A stretch of DNA of 64,000 bases. It comes from Epithemia pelagica. Taxonomy: Eukaryota > Bacillariophyta > Bacillariophyceae > Surirellales > Surirellaceae. The stretch is taken from contig OX337228.1 of the NCBI GenBank assembly GCA_946965045.2, positions 1,984,001 to 2,048,000 on the forward strand, written 5' to 3'. Position 1 is the first letter of the stretch; the number at the start of each line of letters is the position of its first letter. This document shows, in pieces, positions 62,204 through 64,000 of the stretch. The notes below the pieces were generated by a model, which saw only the letters and a program-made list of their open reading frames with translations, searched no databases and was not told the DNA's origin. The translations under genes were made by a program, and so were the position numbers.

Positions 62204-63766
62204 ATGAGGTCGGACGACTCCACGTCCTCCGTAGCGGCTCCGTCGTCACGCCAGGAACGCAACGGTAGGGATGACTCACGGCGTCATTCGCATCGCGACA
62301 GGGATTTTTCCTTTTCCAGAAGTCCTTCCAGAGTGAGGTACAAGAGAAACGTGCGAGATCGTTCATGGGATTCAGGTAGTGATCCGGGTAGTCCAAGGGA
62401 CGGCAGAAGAAACAAAAGAAGGCGGAAAGAAGATCAAGAAACGAACAGAGACCACAGGGATCCTCGGCGTGGATCGAGGCGAAGGAGACGACGTCGTCGA
62501 AGAAGAGGAAGAGAGTCGTCCCGACATCGTGACACTGATTCAATTGTTGAGGAGAATCGACGAGGGGGTGTCGAAGCTTTGGCATCGGAAAAGACAACGA
62601 CGGGGATTGTTAGCGATGACGAAGACTATGCTAACGTTGGTGGGGTAGAACCAAAGTCAAGAACCAAAGCATCTCCAGGAGTAGTCGCTAACAAAGTCCG
62701 ATCGCCCTCGAGTCATGATGATTTGGTGGGGCATTTCCAAGGAGGTCCTGGCACGGTAATTGCGGACCGCTATCGATTTCTTCGAGAGGTAGGGATGGGG
62801 ACGTTTGGAAGGGTTGTCGATTGCCTTGATCTTAGCAGCCAGCGCCATCGTCGCGGAAGTGGACAAAAGGATGCGTATGTTGCTATCAAGATCGTTAGGA
62901 ACGTGAAGCGATACTGTGAATCAGCCAAAATTGAGGCCAATATTGTTGGACAAATAAACCGTAGGGGTGGGAGAGGCAGAAGTCACTGTGTCGTTTTACA
63001 TGACGCTTTCAATTACAAGGGTCACTTCTGCCTGGTCTTTGAGAGCCTTGGGCCATCTCTTTACGATTTTATGAAACGACATGACTACCGCCCATTCCCA
63101 ATGATCTGTATACAAGATTTCACAGTCCAGTTGCTGGAGGCAATTGAATTTCTTCATAGCTTTGGTCTCGTACATACCGACCTAAAAATTGAGAATATTC
63201 TTCTCATCAGCAGTCGAGAAATTACATATCGCCGTCAACGAGTTCCAGAGTCGACAAGGATCAAACTCATTGATTTCGGTGGAGCTTGTTACGATGATTC
63301 AAAAAAGAGCTCGGTCATTAATACCAGACAATATAGGGCACCAGAGGTGATCCTCGAAGCTGGATGGTCAATGCCCTCTGACATGTGGTCTTTGGGTTGT
63401 ATTTTGGCTGAGTTATACAAAGGTGAACTACTTTTTGCCACCCATGAAAATATCGAACATCTCGCGTTAATCGAGAGAGTTCTTGGGCCTTTTCCAAGAC
63501 GCCTATTAAGCAGGGCAACAAAATTTGTGGATGAAGCGTTTGATTCTGACGGATGGCACCGTATGGGACGGATCTTGTCAGGAGAAAGCTTATCTTTCGT
63601 GAGAAACTCACCCACACTCCAGTCCATAATCAGAAATCCAGATGATGACTGGTTGCTAAGATTACTTTCAGAAGTATTGAGGATTGAACCAGAGCAGAGA
63701 TGGACCGCTCATGAATGTCTCAGATTCCTATCTCGCATTAAGAGAGACGTTGTGTGCTGTGCATGA
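62204..63766 (+). CDS. LAMMER/CLK-family dual-specificity kinase
   Basis: Single exon, 520 residues from ATG 62204 (MRSDDSTSSVAAPSS). The first ~175 residues are Arg/Ser/Asp-rich with a poly-Arg run, as in kinases that bind SR splicing factors. The kinase domain shows the Gly loop REVGMGTFGRVVD, VAIKIVRNVKRY, the catalytic loop LVHTDLKIENILL (Asp), the metal site LIDFGGACYDD, YRAPEVILEAGWSMPSDMWS and WSLGCILAELYKGELLF. The family motif EHLAMIERILG reads EHLALIERVLG. These enzymes phosphorylate SR proteins and so affect splicing. HTDLKIEN replaces the usual HTDLKPEN. The domain ends at RWTAHECLRF. Confidence 0.94.
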   Translation: MRSDDSTSSVAAPSSRQERNGRDDSRRHSHRDRDFSFSRSPSRVRYKRNVRDRSWDSGSDPGSPRDGRRNKRRRKEDQETNRDHRDPRRGSRRRRRRRRRRGRESSRHRDTDSIVEENRRGGVEALASEKTTTGIVSDDEDYANVGGVEPKSRTKASPGVVANKVRSPSSHDDLVGHFQGGPGTVIADRYRFLREVGMGTFGRVVDCLDLSSQRHRRGSGQKDAYVAIKIVRNVKRYCESAKIEANIVGQINRRGGRGRSHCVVLHDAFNYKGHFCLVFESLGPSLYDFMKRHDYRPFPMICIQDFTVQLLEAIEFLHSFGLVHTDLKIENILLISSREITYRRQRVPESTRIKLIDFGGACYDDSKKSSVINTRQYRAPEVILEAGWSMPSDMWSLGCILAELYKGELLFATHENIEHLALIERVLGPFPRRLLSRATKFVDEAFDSDGWHRMGRILSGESLSFVRNSPTLQSIIRNPDDDWLLRLLSEVLRIEPEQRWTAHECLRFLSRIKRDVVCCA

Positions 63767-64000
63767 AGTTGATGGTTACCGGTTCTGTCGGAACAATGTA
63801 TCATGCTTTGAGTACGAATACGTTCAAGCGATGAAAAGTAAACTACAAGTAATGTTTGTTCGTTTGACACAAGAGGAAGGTCCATCGTTGCATCTTTAGT
63901 CTTTAGGGAATCAGAAAATGTGGCCACTGCTCTACTCTAGAGACCTATCGGTACAGCTACTTTCACAGCTAGCTCGCTCTGTTGGAGTAGGTAGAGGGAT
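63767..64000. other. 3' flank of the kinase gene to the window edge
   Basis: No gene or signal can be supported in the last 234 bases. Confidence 0.5.

Noticed and set aside
1-64000. CRISPR arrays, bacterial operons, Shine-Dalgarno sites, riboswitches
   Set aside because: The DNA is nuclear eukaryotic with spliced genes. No regularly spaced repeats or bacterial expression signals were seen.

Overview
The window is nuclear DNA of a photosynthetic stramenopile, most likely a diatom. I infer this from four things: a CoDi-like Ty1/copia retrotransposon, secreted Ser/Pro/Thr-rich protein repeats of the kind seen in diatoms, two proteins with signal-plus-transit leaders for a complex plastid (one with an added Tat-type lumen signal), and sparse GT-AG introns of mostly 67-200 nt. 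Genes are dense, on both strands, and of housekeeping type. No species can be named from sequence alone.

Layout. 1-9.3 kb: a partial acetyltransferase/PhzF fusion, a membrane-anchored GH1 glycosidase, the GTPase DRG1, a secreted Ser/Pro-rich protein and a mitochondrial carrier. 9.3-28.7 kb: large genes rich in low-complexity sequence, namely a Ulp1/SENP SUMO protease, a GH36-like alpha-galactosidase, two unrecognised proteins (one about 2,040 residues) and a sirtuin. 28.7-43.1 kb: a small acidic protein, a Syntaxin-18/Ufe1-like SNARE split by a one-base frameshift, S-adenosylmethionine decarboxylase, a DUF2061 protein, ALG1, farnesyltransferase beta, a plastid membrane protein, CCT theta and a probable thylakoid-lumen VOC protein.

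43.2-51.75 kb is the accessory region. A unit of about 248 bp, which includes the 3' part of a tRNA gene, is tandemly duplicated. One copy is split by a 7.1-kb copia element with 99% identical LTRs. The other is split by an 841-bp TIR element with a CTAG target duplication. The intact tRNA next to it is a class II tRNA-Leu(CAG), and its only good fold requires removing an 84-nt segment between positions 26 and 27. That segment has GT-AG ends and is not at the usual tRNA intron site in the anticodon loop. This is the most unusual feature of the window.

52.0-64.0 kb: mitoribosomal mL46, V-ATPase subunit D, an HMG-box protein, NDUFB7, an unrecognised tail-anchored protein, BRX1, a Gln-rich orphan, a TOM7-like protein and a LAMMER kinase. 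The genes do not form an operon-like pathway; several divergent pairs share short intergenic regions. Exon boundaries were set by eye from splice consensus, reading frame and family alignment remembered from known proteins. No database search was run.
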